Below, in pieces: positions 28,269 through 37,267 of a stretch of 64,000 bases of DNA. The stretch's first letter is position 1. Every line of letters begins with the position of its first letter. The translations under genes were made by a program, and so were the position numbers. The notes under the pieces were generated by a model that saw nothing but the letters and a program-made list of their open reading frames with translations, had not been told where the DNA came from and did not search any database. The stretch covers positions 62,001 through 126,000 of the forward strand of contig NZ_JASMWN010000004.1 of NCBI RefSeq assembly GCF_032595355.1. Reading direction: 5' to 3'. This DNA comes from Sedimentitalea todarodis. GTDB lineage: Bacteria > Pseudomonadota > Alphaproteobacteria > Rhodobacterales > Rhodobacteraceae.

Positions 28269-29273
28269 ATGACCATTAACGTCGGTATCAACGGATTTGG
28301 CCGGATTGGCCGCTGTACCCTGAACCATATTGCGTCAAGCGGGCGCAATGATATTCGGGTCATCAAGGCCAATGCGACTGGCCCGATCGAAACCGCGGCA
28401 CATCTGCTGCGGTATGACAGCATTCACGGTCGCTTTGCGCAGGATATCCGTGTGGGCGAGCGCACATTGGATTTGGGCCAGGGCGAGATCGAGATGTTCT
28501 CGACATACGATCCGCATGAACTTGACTGGTCCGGATGCGATGTCGTGCTGGAATGCACCGGAAACTTCAACGACGGCCAAAAGGCGTCGGTTCATCTCGA
28601 GCGTGGCGCAAAATCGGTGCTGATCTCCGCCCCGGCCAAGAACGTACAGAAAACCGTGGTCTTTGGCGTCAATGACGAGATGCTCGCCAGAGGCGACAAC
28701 ATGGTCAGCAACGGATCATGCACCACGAATTGCCTGGCGCCGCTGGCCAAGGTTCTGGACGAATCCGTCGGCATCGAGCACGGCATCATGACCACGATTC
28801 ACTCCTATACCGGCGATCAGCCGACACTGGACCGGCGTCACAGTGATCTTTATCGCGCACGCGCCGCCGCAATGGCAATGATCCCGACATCGACCGGCGC
28901 CGCCAAGGCATTGGGTGAAGTGCTGCCCAACCTCAAGGGCCGGCTTGACGGTTCCGCCATCCGGGTGCCGACGCCGAACGTCTCGGCAGTCGACCTGACC
29001 TTCCGTGCTGCGCGCAACGTCACTGCCGACGAAGTGAACGCGGCCGTTGCCGAGGCCGTCAAAGGACCGATCGGCAAAGTGATGGCCTATGATCCCGAGC
29101 AGAAGGTTTCGATTGATTTCAACCACACCGAAGAAAGCAGCATCTTTGCCCCCGACCAGACCCGCGTCGTGGGCGACCGCATGGTGCGCGTTCTGGCCTG
29201 GTATGACAACGAATGGGGCTTCTCGGTTCGCATGGCCGATGTTGCAACCGCGATGGGTCGTCTGAACGGTTGA
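28269..29273 (+). CDS. gap: Glyceraldehyde-3-phosphate dehydrogenase, type I
   Basis: A 334-residue NAD(P)-dependent glycolytic/gluconeogenic enzyme. The Rossmann motif is INGFGRIGR at residues 7-15; the catalytic cysteine lies in NGSCTTNCLAPLAKV near residue 154; the C-terminal WYDNEWGFSVRM block is intact. ATG at 28269 is the conserved start; the open frame begins 12 codons earlier. A terminator and a small membrane-protein gene follow. Confidence 0.97.
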   Translation: MTINVGINGFGRIGRCTLNHIASSGRNDIRVIKANATGPIETAAHLLRYDSIHGRFAQDIRVGERTLDLGQGEIEMFSTYDPHELDWSGCDVVLECTGNFNDGQKASVHLERGAKSVLISAPAKNVQKTVVFGVNDEMLARGDNMVSNGSCTTNCLAPLAKVLDESVGIEHGIMTTIHSYTGDQPTLDRRHSDLYRARAAAMAMIPTSTGAAKALGEVLPNLKGRLDGSAIRVPTPNVSAVDLTFRAARNVTADEVNAAVAEAVKGPIGKVMAYDPEQKVSIDFNHTEESSIFAPDQTRVVGDRMVRVLAWYDNEWGFSVRMADVATAMGRLNG

Positions 29274-29306
29274 TAACCATCCCATCGGATGGCCATTGAA
29301 GACAGA

Positions 29307-29338
29307 CGCCCGGTCAGGCATAGCTGACCGGGCGTTTT
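29307..29338 (+). terminator. Terminator after gap
   Basis: An 11-bp stem CGCCCGGTCAG / CTGACCGGGCG with a 6-base loop, followed by TTTTC. It begins 34 bases after the gap stop. Confidence 0.85.
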
Positions 29339-29357
29339 CAATTCGACCGAGGTCCGA

Positions 29358-29501
29358 ATGTCCAATACCCTCGCCCTCGTTCTGGGCCTGATGCTCGTTG
29401 GCTCTATCGCTGTCGATGTCGTACTCTATGGCGGCGAGCATCTCGTATTTCTGGGCAAAAAACTCTACGAGTTTATCGAATGGTTGGCGTTCTGGCGCTG
29501 A
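29358..29501 (+). CDS. Small membrane protein downstream of gap (47 aa)
   Basis: The product begins MSNTLALVLGLMLVGSIAVD and ends KLYEFIEWLAFWR. One transmembrane helix covers about residues 4-22, followed by a glycine hinge and an amphipathic, aromatic C-terminal helix. ATG at 29358 is preceded by GAGGT at a good distance. It starts 20 bases after the gap terminator, so read-through or its own promoter is needed. I recognise no named family; similar short proteins after gap are, from memory, common in Rhodobacteraceae. Confidence 0.65.
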   Translation: MSNTLALVLGLMLVGSIAVDVVLYGGEHLVFLGKKLYEFIEWLAFWR

Positions 29502-29532
29502 GGCGCTGTCACAGGCCGCATCGTGGCTGGCA

Positions 29533-30021
29533 TCACAACCTTTCCAACAGGGCAGCACGGACCTGTGGTGTGACGAATTTGGAGACGTCACCACCAAGTC
29601 GCGCAATTTCCTTTACCAACTTGCTGGCAATCGGCTGGTACTTGGCATCCGCCATCAGAAACACTGTCTCGACTTCGTCGTTCAGCATACGGTTCATGCC
29701 AACCATTTGATATTCATACTCAAAATCCGCAACAGCCCGCAGGCCGCGAAAAATGATCTGAGCTCCGACGTCCTGAGCACAGTCGATCAGCAGATTCTCG
29801 AACGGATGGACGACGATTTCGGTGCCGATCTGATCCGTCAGATCAGCACAATCCGACTTGATCATCGCCACCCGCTCTTCAAGTGAAAACAGCGGGCCCT
29901 TGTCCCGGTTGATCGCAACGCCAATCACCAGACGATCAACCATCGGACACGCTCGCCGGATGATGTCGGCATGACCAAGCGTGATGGGATCAAACGTTCC
30001 GGGATACAGTGCTACGCGCAT
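29533..30021 (-). CDS. coaD: Phosphopantetheine adenylyltransferase
   Basis: A 162-residue nucleotidyltransferase, fourth step of coenzyme A synthesis. The signature YPGTFDPITLGHADII at residues 6-21 contains the (T/H)xGH motif, and FRGLRAVADFEYEYQM near residue 88 is the second conserved block. Length is normal. ATG at 30021 follows AGGAGACAACCCGAA. It converges on the small membrane-protein gene. Confidence 0.97.
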   Translation of the reverse strand: MRVALYPGTFDPITLGHADIIRRACPMVDRLVIGVAINRDKGPLFSLEERVAMIKSDCADLTDQIGTEIVVHPFENLLIDCAQDVGAQIIFRGLRAVADFEYEYQMVGMNRMLNDEVETVFLMADAKYQPIASKLVKEIARLGGDVSKFVTPQVRAALLERL

Positions 30022-30156
30022 TTCGGGTTGTCTCCTGCCTTATGCGGAATGCGGTCCAACCAACGTCAGGGGGTCCGCATTTTCAAGCAAGCTCGGGCTG
30101 GCGAACAGAAACCTGTCGCCAGCGGAGGATGCTCTTTTCGGTGTTCAACTGACGGG

Positions 30157-30597
30157 TCAGTACCCCATGATCATGCCTTCAAGGGCCTGTTTTTCCATCG
30201 ACAGTTCCGCAAGCTGCGCCTTGACGACATCACCAAGCGTTACAAGACCGATCATCTTGCCGCTTTCCTCGAGCACCGGCATGTGCCGGAACCGTCCTTC
30301 GGTCATCATGCCCAGGATCTGCTGCGCCGTTGCCTCGATGTTGCATGTCACGAGCTTGCTGGTCATGTAGGCACTGACCGGTTGTTCCATGCAGACGCTG
30401 CCGACATTTGCCAGTTCTCGCACAATATCGCGCTCTGACAGGATGCCCGCCGCGGTTGCTCCACCATCGTCGGACACCACCACGGAACCGATCCTGTTCT
30501 TGGCCAGAACCTTCGCGGCCTCCGAAACCTTGGCCGTGGATTCCACCGTCAACACGCCCGGGGTGGCCTTGGATTTGAGAATCTGCTGCACCAGCAT
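30157..30597 (-). CDS. Tandem CBS-domain protein
   Basis: A 146-residue protein with two CBS motifs: VSEAAKVLAKNRIGSVVVSDDGG ... GILSERDIVREL in the first half and ATAQQILGMMTEGRFRHMPVLEE ... GLVTLGDVVKAQL in the second. Such pairs bind adenosine nucleotides and act as energy sensors. The partner is unknown. It stands alone between coaD and a LysR gene. Confidence 0.88.
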   Translation of the reverse strand: MLVQQILKSKATPGVLTVESTAKVSEAAKVLAKNRIGSVVVSDDGGATAAGILSERDIVRELANVGSVCMEQPVSAYMTSKLVTCNIEATAQQILGMMTEGRFRHMPVLEESGKMIGLVTLGDVVKAQLAELSMEKQALEGMIMGY

Positions 30598-30753
30598 TGG
30601 GGAGACCTCCGCAATATTCTTTCAATATCAAAAGCCTCGCTGCAATATGCAATCGTGTCAAGACTCCGGTGACGGGCTGCGGCAACAGGGCATGAATTTG
30701 CATTCAATATCCATTCGAAACATGGCCACGGATCGCCGATCCGCTTGCGCCGC

Positions 30754-31650
30754 TCAGGTCTGCGATTCGAGACGCGCCACCTCGCTCCGCACTCCGATTG
30801 CCAGTGCTTCGGCAAACTGTGTCAGCCGCTGGCTGCGCTGATCTGCCTGATGGCGCACGAGATAAAAGCTGCGCGTCAGGTTGATCTCCGCTGTCAGCAC
30901 CTTGCACAGCATCCGATGCGCGGGCAGCGTGAAATCATGAGCAATGCCAAGCCCGACGTGCTGGCACAGCAGTTTGAGCTGAACAGGCACCGAATTGGAC
31001 GCCAGTTGTACACGCTCTACCCCGAGCTTGTTCAGGTAATCCAGTTCTGCGTCAAAGATCATATCCGGTATGTAGCCAACCATCCGCCGCCCCCGCAGAT
31101 CCTCGACGCTGTCGATTTTCGGGTGACTGCGCAGGTATCGGCGCGTTGCGACCAAATGCAAATGGTAATCAGTGATCTTCTTGACCAAAAGCTGTCCGGC
31201 CGAGGGTGCGCTGACCGCGATCGCCATATCTGCCTCGCGGCGCGACAGATTGACGACCCGTGGCAACGCAACGATCTGAATGTCGAGATCCGGGTTTTCC
31301 TGTCCGATTTGCGCGCAAACCTGGGGCAGCAGGTAGTTTGCACAGCCATCCGGTGCCCCGATCCGAATTTGGCCTGACAAACCCTCGCTCTGTCCGTCCA
31401 GCGCCTCGGTCGCGGCGCGCATCGCCTGTTCCGCAGCTTCCGCATGCGCCAGAAAACGTTCCCCCGCCTCGCTCAGCGCATAGCCCTGCGGCGACTTCAC
31501 GAAAAGCGGCGTGCCAAACGCTGCCTCAAGCCGCGAGACACGCCGGCCGACGGTGGCCGGATCGATCTTGAGCACACGCCCTGCGGCGGACAGGCTTTCT
31601 TGCCGTGCCACCGCCAGAAATATTCGTACATCATCCCAATGTGGTTCCAT
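30754..31650 (-). CDS. LysR-family regulator divergent from mmsA
   Basis: A 298-residue regulator with the N-terminal helix-turn-helix (LSAAGRVLKIDPATVGRRVSRLEAAFGTPLF, about residues 18-48) and a LysR substrate-binding domain. MEPHWDDVRIFLAVARQ at 31650 is the natural start. Its divergent position 106 bases from mmsA suggests control of valine catabolism. A TTGCA palindrome lies in between, close to its own start. Confidence 0.88.
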   Translation of the reverse strand: MEPHWDDVRIFLAVARQESLSAAGRVLKIDPATVGRRVSRLEAAFGTPLFVKSPQGYALSEAGERFLAHAEAAEQAMRAATEALDGQSEGLSGQIRIGAPDGCANYLLPQVCAQIGQENPDLDIQIVALPRVVNLSRREADMAIAVSAPSAGQLLVKKITDYHLHLVATRRYLRSHPKIDSVEDLRGRRMVGYIPDMIFDAELDYLNKLGVERVQLASNSVPVQLKLLCQHVGLGIAHDFTLPAHRMLCKVLTAEINLTRSFYLVRHQADQRSQRLTQFAEALAIGVRSEVARLESQT

Positions 31651-31661
31651 CCGGCCCCCTA

Positions 31662-31675
31662 TTGCATTTTTGCAA
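31662..31675. promoter_or_regulatory. Palindrome between the LysR gene and mmsA
   Basis: TTGCATTTTTGCAA is an inverted repeat of TTGCA with a 4-base centre, 12 bases upstream of the LysR start codon. Another TTTTTTGCAAGG copy lies closer to mmsA (about 31711-31722). A TTGCAAAA also precedes the isobutyryl-CoA dehydrogenase gene near 37202. Possible regulatory site of the valine genes. Confidence 0.35.
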
Positions 31676-31756
31676 AGCCTTTTTGAAATCTTGCCTCTGT
31701 TCAATGATTTTTTGCAAGGCTATGGTTCCGGCAAGTCGTCAACAGGAGGAATTCGC

Positions 31757-33256
31757 ATGCAAGAACTGACACATTATATCAACGGTGCTCACGTAAAGGG
31801 GCAATCAGGTCGATTTGCCGACGTCATGAACCCGGCCACCGGAGAGGTGCAGGCCAAGGTTCCGCTCGCCAACGCCGAAGAGATGGCCTCTGCGGTTGAT
31901 ATCGCCAAAGACGCCCAGGTCGGCTGGGCCGCGACCAATCCGCAGCGCCGCGCACGGGTTATGATGAAGTTCGTTGACCTGCTGAACCGCGATATGAAGA
32001 AGCTCGCCGACGCCCTGTCCCGCGAACACGGCAAGACCCTGCCCGACGCCGCAGGTGATGTGCAACGCGGGCTGGAAGTTGTCGAGTACTGCATCGGCGC
32101 GCCACAGATGCTGAAAGGCGAATTCACGGATGCGGCCGGCCCCGGCATCGATATGTACTCGATGCGTCAGCCCCTGGGCGTGACGGCCGGTATCACCCCG
32201 TTCAACTTTCCCGCAATGATCCCGATGTGGATGTTTGCGCCCGCCATTGCCTGCGGCAACGCCTTTATCCTCAAACCATCCGAGCGTGACCCGTCCGTTC
32301 CCCTGATGCTCGCGGAACTGATGGAAGAAGCCGGTCTGCCCAGGGGCATCCTGCAAGTGGTCAATGGTGACAAGGAAGCCGTCGACGCGATCCTGTATCA
32401 TCCCGAAATCCAGTCGATCGGCTTTGTCGGTTCGACCCCGATCGCGGAATACATCTATGGCACGGGCTGCTCGCAGGGCAAGCGCGTGCAATGTTTCGGC
32501 GGTGCGAAGAACCACATGATCGTCATGCCCGACGCCGACATGGACCAAGCTGCCGATGCCCTGATTGGTGCCGGCTATGGCGCGGCGGGTGAGCGTTGCA
32601 TGGCAATCTCGGTGGCTGTGCCTGTTGGCGACGAAACCGCGGACCGGCTGATTGAGAAGCTGGTGCCCCGCATCGAGACCCTCAAGGTCGGTCCCTATAC
32701 CGCAGGCGACGATGTCGACTATGGCCCGGTTGTGACGGCCGCTGCCAAGGCCAACATCGAACGGCTGGTACAGACCGGCATCGATCAGGGGGCCAAGCTG
32801 GTGGTCGATGGACGCGGCTTCAAGCTTCAGGGATACGAAGACGGCTATTTCATCGGCCCGCACCTCTTTGACCACGCCACCCCAGATATGGACATCTACA
32901 AGACCGAGATTTTTGGCCCGGTTCTGACGACGGTGCGCACCCAGACCTACGAAGAGGCGCTGAAACTGGCGATGGACCATGAATACGGCAATGGCACCGC
33001 GATCTTTACGCGTGACGGAGACACGGCGCGTGATTTTGCCAGTCGCGTCAATGTCGGTATGGTCGGTATCAATGTGCCGATCCCCGTGCCACTGGCCTAT
33101 CACACCTTTGGGGGCTGGAAAAAATCTGTGTTCGGCGATCTGAACCAGCATGGCCCAGACGCGTTCAAATTCTATACGCGCACCAAGACCGTGACCTCCC
33201 GCTGGCCAAGCGGAATCAAGGACGGTGGCGAATTTTCTATTCCCGTGATGGAGTAA
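31757..33256 (+). CDS. mmsA: CoA-acylating methylmalonate-semialdehyde dehydrogenase
   Basis: A 499-residue aldehyde dehydrogenase acting at the end of valine degradation, giving propionyl-CoA. The catalytic cysteine lies in GAAGERCMAISVAVPVG near residue 284, and the N-terminus MQELTHYINGAHVKGQSGR is typical of MmsA rather than other aldehyde dehydrogenases. ATG at 31757 has AGGAGGA at the right distance. The remaining valine genes are 4 kb downstream. Confidence 0.95.
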   Translation: MQELTHYINGAHVKGQSGRFADVMNPATGEVQAKVPLANAEEMASAVDIAKDAQVGWAATNPQRRARVMMKFVDLLNRDMKKLADALSREHGKTLPDAAGDVQRGLEVVEYCIGAPQMLKGEFTDAAGPGIDMYSMRQPLGVTAGITPFNFPAMIPMWMFAPAIACGNAFILKPSERDPSVPLMLAELMEEAGLPRGILQVVNGDKEAVDAILYHPEIQSIGFVGSTPIAEYIYGTGCSQGKRVQCFGGAKNHMIVMPDADMDQAADALIGAGYGAAGERCMAISVAVPVGDETADRLIEKLVPRIETLKVGPYTAGDDVDYGPVVTAAAKANIERLVQTGIDQGAKLVVDGRGFKLQGYEDGYFIGPHLFDHATPDMDIYKTEIFGPVLTTVRTQTYEEALKLAMDHEYGNGTAIFTRDGDTARDFASRVNVGMVGINVPIPVPLAYHTFGGWKKSVFGDLNQHGPDAFKFYTRTKTVTSRWPSGIKDGGEFSIPVME

Positions 33257-33274
33257 GGCCTCAGTTAGCGATCA

Positions 33275-33300
33275 GAAAGGGTGCCTTTCGGCGCCCTTTC
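33275..33300 (+). terminator. Hairpin after mmsA
   Basis: GAAAGGGTGCC pairs with GGCGCCCTTTC (11 bp, one G-U) around a TTTC loop, 19 bases after the mmsA stop. No T-run follows, so it may act as an mRNA 3' end stabiliser or a weak terminator. Confidence 0.55.
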
Positions 33301-33338
33301 AACGCCGGACAACCAGTCAACGAACCGCTTCCAAAGCA

Positions 33339-33368
33339 AAAAGGGCGACCAAACGGCCGCCCCTTTCA
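33339..33368 (-). terminator. Terminator of the VPLPA-CTERM gene
   Basis: Read on the minus strand, AAAGGGGCGGCC pairs with GGTCGCCCTTT (small bulge) around a GTTT loop and runs into TTTTTG, just after the stop of the gene at 33390. Confidence 0.7.
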
Positions 33369-33389
33369 AATCCGATCGAAAAGTTGGTT

Positions 33390-34010
33390 TCAGGCTGCTT
33401 TCTTCCTACGGCGCATGGCCACGAGACCACCCATACCACCCAGCAGCAACAGACCTGTCGCTGGCAGCGGAACGGCCGAAATGTCGGCCTGTACGAGAGT
33501 AACCGTCGCCGTTGTGGTGATCGACGACCCCGGAAGAATCGCGCGACCGCCCTGAAAATTGATGGAGACGATCCCCGTGTCACCAAAGGCGACATCAATG
33601 GGCACATCGTCCCATTGCAATTCGCCAGCGCCGATAAAGCCGCCGATGACACCAACAACGCCACCCGAGCCACCACTGGTGACATCAATCGTCGGCGCGC
33701 TGAATGCCAGTGTTGCCGACGCAGCGTAGTTCTCGTAGAACCCGGTGCCATTGCCGGTGAATGTCAGAAAATCAAAGGTCTCCGAGTCGCCGACGTTGTC
33801 GAGATCGAATGTCGTCCCAATCAAACCAGCCGCCAGACTTTCGCTGATACAGTCACCAGCCCCGGTGCACCCCGAGAAGAATCCACCGGTCGGCGTCAGG
33901 CTCACTGACGAACCGGCTCCAATTGTAAAAGTTGATGCATGCGCAACGCCCGCTGTCGCCAGCATCATGGCCCCCGCGGCACACGTTGCGAAAAACGCGT
34001 TCTTACTCAT
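33390..34010 (-). CDS. VPLPA-CTERM sorting domain protein
   Basis: A 206-residue exported protein. It has an N-terminal signal peptide (MSKNAFFATCAAGAMMLATAGVAHA), a beta-rich, serine/threonine/glycine-rich body, and a C-terminal sorting tail: VPLPATG, a hydrophobic helix (LLLLGGMGGLVAM) and the basic end RRRKKAA. This tail marks proteins handled by an exosortase-type system in Rhodobacteraceae. The body suggests a surface or extracellular matrix protein. ATG at 34010 matches the signal peptide; a longer frame exists. No exosortase gene is in this window. Confidence 0.88.
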   Translation of the reverse strand: MSKNAFFATCAAGAMMLATAGVAHASTFTIGAGSSVSLTPTGGFFSGCTGAGDCISESLAAGLIGTTFDLDNVGDSETFDFLTFTGNGTGFYENYAASATLAFSAPTIDVTSGGSGGVVGVIGGFIGAGELQWDDVPIDVAFGDTGIVSINFQGGRAILPGSSITTTATVTLVQADISAVPLPATGLLLLGGMGGLVAMRRRKKAA

Positions 34011-34301
34011 ATGTTTATGTCCCTGTTCCCAAATCTCGTTACCAACCGCGCTATGAATACCCGGCTTTACAGATTTGAGACTATCATCAATCGACCTTGC
34101 AATCAAGTTTGGGAGTTTGCCTGGCGAGTCATTCCCTGACTTACACCCTTAGCGCGACAGGTGGATTTTGGGCGTTTCGCGCGGCCCGCAATCAAATGAC
34201 GCTAACATTCGCGTGAGAGCCGCACCAGCAGCGCTTTCGACCTTTGCATCAACCGGCGCTGCATCGTAGAGACTGGGATAACAAGACCACGAGGCTCCGA
34301 C
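34011..34301. other. Divergent intergenic region
   Basis: 291 bases between the VPLPA-CTERM gene and the L,D-transpeptidase gene. I see no gene, hairpin terminator or clear operator. Confidence 0.5.
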
Positions 34302-34901
34302 ATGACCAAAAGCAATCTTACCAGGCGCTCCCTTGTACTGGGGATGGCCACGACACTCGCGACGCCCGCATTGCTTCGCGCGCAATCTAACGACGCGTTT
34401 CCGCAATCCGAAGCAGCGATACGCGACGAACTGCCCGTGCGCCGCAACACGTCCTCGTTCCAGATGCAACGCTGGCAGGATCATTTCGATACGCTGGGCA
34501 AAGGATGCTTGCTGGCCGACATCACCAGCCGCGCAGTGCATTACTGGGGCCCAGACGACTCCACCTACCTGCTCTTTCCCTCCTCGGTTCCCATGTCCGA
34601 AGAACTGACGCGACGGGGCTACTCAAAGATCGTCCGCAAGGCGGAAAACCCACGCTGGACCCCGACCGCCTCGATGCGAGAGCGCGATCCATCGCTGCCG
34701 GATTTCATGGAGGGCGGCCCCGGCAACCCGCTGGGCACCCGCGCAATGTATCTGGATTGGCCCGCCTACCTCGTGCACGGCACCCATGACACCCGCAAGA
34801 TCGGCCGCCAGAGCTCCTCTGGCTGTATCGGTCTCTACAATCAGCACGTGGAACAACTCTATCCGCTGGTGCAGATTGGGACGCAGGTCCGTCTGCTCTG
34901 A
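34302..34901 (+). CDS. L,D-transpeptidase (YkuD family), Tat-exported
   Basis: A 199-residue protein. The N-terminus has a twin-arginine signal (NLTRRSLVLGMATTLATPALLRA). The catalytic signature HGTHDTRKIGRQSSSGCIGLYN near residues 160-181 contains the essential His, Ser/Gly and Cys of YkuD enzymes, which form 3-3 crosslinks in peptidoglycan or attach proteins to it. ATG at 34302 follows GAGGCTCCGAC. It is isolated in orientation from its neighbours. Confidence 0.92.
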   Translation: MTKSNLTRRSLVLGMATTLATPALLRAQSNDAFPQSEAAIRDELPVRRNTSSFQMQRWQDHFDTLGKGCLLADITSRAVHYWGPDDSTYLLFPSSVPMSEELTRRGYSKIVRKAENPRWTPTASMRERDPSLPDFMEGGPGNPLGTRAMYLDWPAYLVHGTHDTRKIGRQSSSGCIGLYNQHVEQLYPLVQIGTQVRLL

Positions 34902-35027
34902 TCCCTCTGGCCAGCAACGCTCTGCGCCTCAGCTCTGCGAAAATACTCCGGGGGTGGACGGCGATAATCCTCGATCATTGCCGGAGGGGCAGTGCCCCCT
35001 GCCCCTGTTACCTTTGATTCGACGGGC

Positions 35028-35876
35028 TCATTTCTTTCTGATCCAAAAGCTCTGCGCGCGTCCCTCGGCCAGAAATGGCAGAGCCGCCACGGCATCCGGG
35101 CGGCTCTGTTGCAGGAAATACCCTGGCCACAGGATATCATACCCTCCGCCCTGAAGCAGCGCATGCAGCATGTATTGCTCGGCCCAGGAGGGGCAGTCAT
35201 AGAAGAACCGCTTGGGATATTCATAGGGCAGAAACACGTCATGGACGTGGATCACAACACCGGCTGCCAGCGCCGGGATGATCCGGCAGAACAGATGCGC
35301 CACATCATTGCTCATCCGGACCTGGTGGCTGCTGTCAATGAACAGGATATCACCGTCCGCCAGATCCGCGAACAACTCTGGATCCACGCTTTCCAACGTC
35401 TCCTTTTCGAACCGGTCCACGACATCCGCGATATCCGCACGCGGCCAGGGATCAATCGCTGTCAGAACCGTGTCCATCGCTCCATCGAGAATGGCTTGCC
35501 GGGTAATCCGGGTCGAGTTGCCGCAACCAACTTCAATCACGCGGCGCGGCCGCGCGCGTCGGACCATCAGGTAAAGCGCTTCCGCGTCCGGACTGTCAAA
35601 GTACCCGTTGCCCGGCACGTATCCGGTTTCGGTTTTCCCGGCGGACATCAACCGCGCCAGGGCAGCACCGTGTTCAGCGTAACCAGAGACCAGCGTCGAA
35701 ATGTCGAACCCGTCCATCCCCGGAGACAGGGCATAGGCAGGTCCATTCAAGCCGCCTCGGGCCTCAAAAGCCTGCAGCCGTTCCTGTTCGGCACGATAGG
35801 CCGCTCCATCGGTCATCCGAACATCAAGTTCGTCAAGCAAACCATTGATCTTGCGTATCTTGCTACCGTTTCCCAT
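35028..35876 (-). CDS. Class I SAM-dependent methyltransferase
   Basis: A 282-residue protein with a Rossmann-type methyltransferase core: RRVIEVGCGNSTRITRQAI (motif I, near residue 110), ILFIDSSHQVRMSNDVAHLF (near 178) and VVIHVHDVFLPYEYP (near 208). The core resembles the Methyltransf_24 group; the acceptor is unknown. ATG at 35876 is preceded by GAAGGG; the frame is open 42 codons further. It is divergent from the glutamate-cysteine ligase-like gene. Confidence 0.82.
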   Translation of the reverse strand: MGNGSKIRKINGLLDELDVRMTDGAAYRAEQERLQAFEARGGLNGPAYALSPGMDGFDISTLVSGYAEHGAALARLMSAGKTETGYVPGNGYFDSPDAEALYLMVRRARPRRVIEVGCGNSTRITRQAILDGAMDTVLTAIDPWPRADIADVVDRFEKETLESVDPELFADLADGDILFIDSSHQVRMSNDVAHLFCRIIPALAAGVVIHVHDVFLPYEYPKRFFYDCPSWAEQYMLHALLQGGGYDILWPGYFLQQSRPDAVAALPFLAEGRAQSFWIRKK

Positions 35877-36031
35877 TTTGAACCCTTCGCCACCTGACCG
35901 CAAATTCCGATCCCATCTGGCTGACTTGCCCGGTTCCGCTGGACACCGCAACCCGGCACCGGTCGATTTTTCACTTGGCAAGCGTGCTCCCAACCCGTTC
36001 ACTGGGGCAAAGTCAGCGGCGGAGAGCCATC

Positions 36032-37147
36032 ATGCAGCCGGATTTCACCCTCGGTATCGAAGAAGAATACCTGCTCGTCGATCGCGACAGCTTTGATCTG
36101 ACCGAAGCTCCACCTGAACTCATGTCCGCCTGCCAGACTGATCTCGAGGACCAGGTCAGCCCGGAATTCCTGCAGTGCCAGATCGAGGTTGGCACCCGCG
36201 TCTGTGCGTCGATCGCCGAGGCACGCGAAGACCTGAAACATCTTCGCTCTTGCGTGTCGCGCCATGCCGCCAAGCATAACCTCGCTCCGATCGCGGTCTC
36301 TTGCCACCCCTTTGCAGACTGGAAAGATCAGCCGCACACCGAAAAGGACCGGTACAATGCGCTGGAACACGCCCTTGGCGGAGTCGCCCGGCGCATGCTG
36401 ATCTGTGGCATGCATGTGCATGTCGGAATCGAGGAACAGGCGCTGCGCACCGATCTGATGCCTCAGCTCAGCTATTTCCTGCCACATCTGCTGGCGCTGT
36501 CTTCCTCCTCGCCATTCTGGCAAGGGGACGATACCCGGCTGGCCTCCTACCGGCTGACGATCTTCGATAACCTGCCCCGCACGGGCCTGCCGCCCAACTT
36601 TGACAGCTGGTCGGAATATGAACGAACAGCCGGCACGTTGATCGATCTTGGCATCATCGAGGACACCAGCAAGATCTGGTGGGATTTGCGCCCGTCACAC
36701 AAGTTTCCGACACTGGAAACCCGGATCATGGACGTGCAACCGCGTCTTGAACATACGCTGGCGCTGGCCGCGTTGATACAGGCGCTCACCCGCATGCTTT
36801 GCCGTCTGCGCGAACGCAACCAGCGCTGGCGGACCTATGACCGGTTCCTGATCGCGGAAAACCGGTGGCGGGCGCAGCGCTATGGCACCACCGAGGGCCT
36901 GATCGATTTCGGCGACCGGTCGATCAAGCCCTTTGCCACCTTGCTGGATGAACTGACCGGGCTCCTGTCCGAAGATGCCGAGGCGCTTGAGATACAAAGT
37001 GAACTGGCCGCCCTTCGCGGAATCGTCCGCGATGGCACCAGCGCCGCACGTCAGCGTCGGGTACATGCCGAAGCCGCCGAAGCCGGTGCGGCCCCCGGAC
37101 CCGCCGTCGTAAAACACCTGATAGAGGAGTTTCACGCCGATCTGTAA
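36032..37147 (+). CDS. YbdK-family carboxylate-amine ligase (GCS2)
   Basis: A 371-residue enzyme of the glutamate-cysteine ligase 2 family. The N-terminus FTLGIEEEYLLVDRDSFDL carries the conserved GIEEE metal-binding block, and CGMHVHVGIEE near residue 127 and LETRIMDVQPRL near 228 are also conserved. Members make gamma-glutamylcysteine weakly, or ligate other amines; the real substrate is often uncertain. ATG at 36032 has GGAG upstream. Confidence 0.88.
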   Translation: MQPDFTLGIEEEYLLVDRDSFDLTEAPPELMSACQTDLEDQVSPEFLQCQIEVGTRVCASIAEAREDLKHLRSCVSRHAAKHNLAPIAVSCHPFADWKDQPHTEKDRYNALEHALGGVARRMLICGMHVHVGIEEQALRTDLMPQLSYFLPHLLALSSSSPFWQGDDTRLASYRLTIFDNLPRTGLPPNFDSWSEYERTAGTLIDLGIIEDTSKIWWDLRPSHKFPTLETRIMDVQPRLEHTLALAALIQALTRMLCRLRERNQRWRTYDRFLIAENRWRAQRYGTTEGLIDFGDRSIKPFATLLDELTGLLSEDAEALEIQSELAALRGIVRDGTSAARQRRVHAEAAEAGAAPGPAVVKHLIEEFHADL

Positions 37148-37267
37148 CGTCGGTGCCCGCCCGAGATTGACAATTGAGTGCAGGAGTGGATTGCGGACCA
37201 TTGCAAAATTCCTGTAAGGATTGAGAATTAAACACCCGTTCAATTCGATGCGTTGGAGGAAACCTGC

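Noticed and set aside
31805..33151. Minus-strand ORF of 448 codons across mmsA
   Set aside because: Shadow of mmsA; histidine/glycine/arginine-rich composition with no family features.
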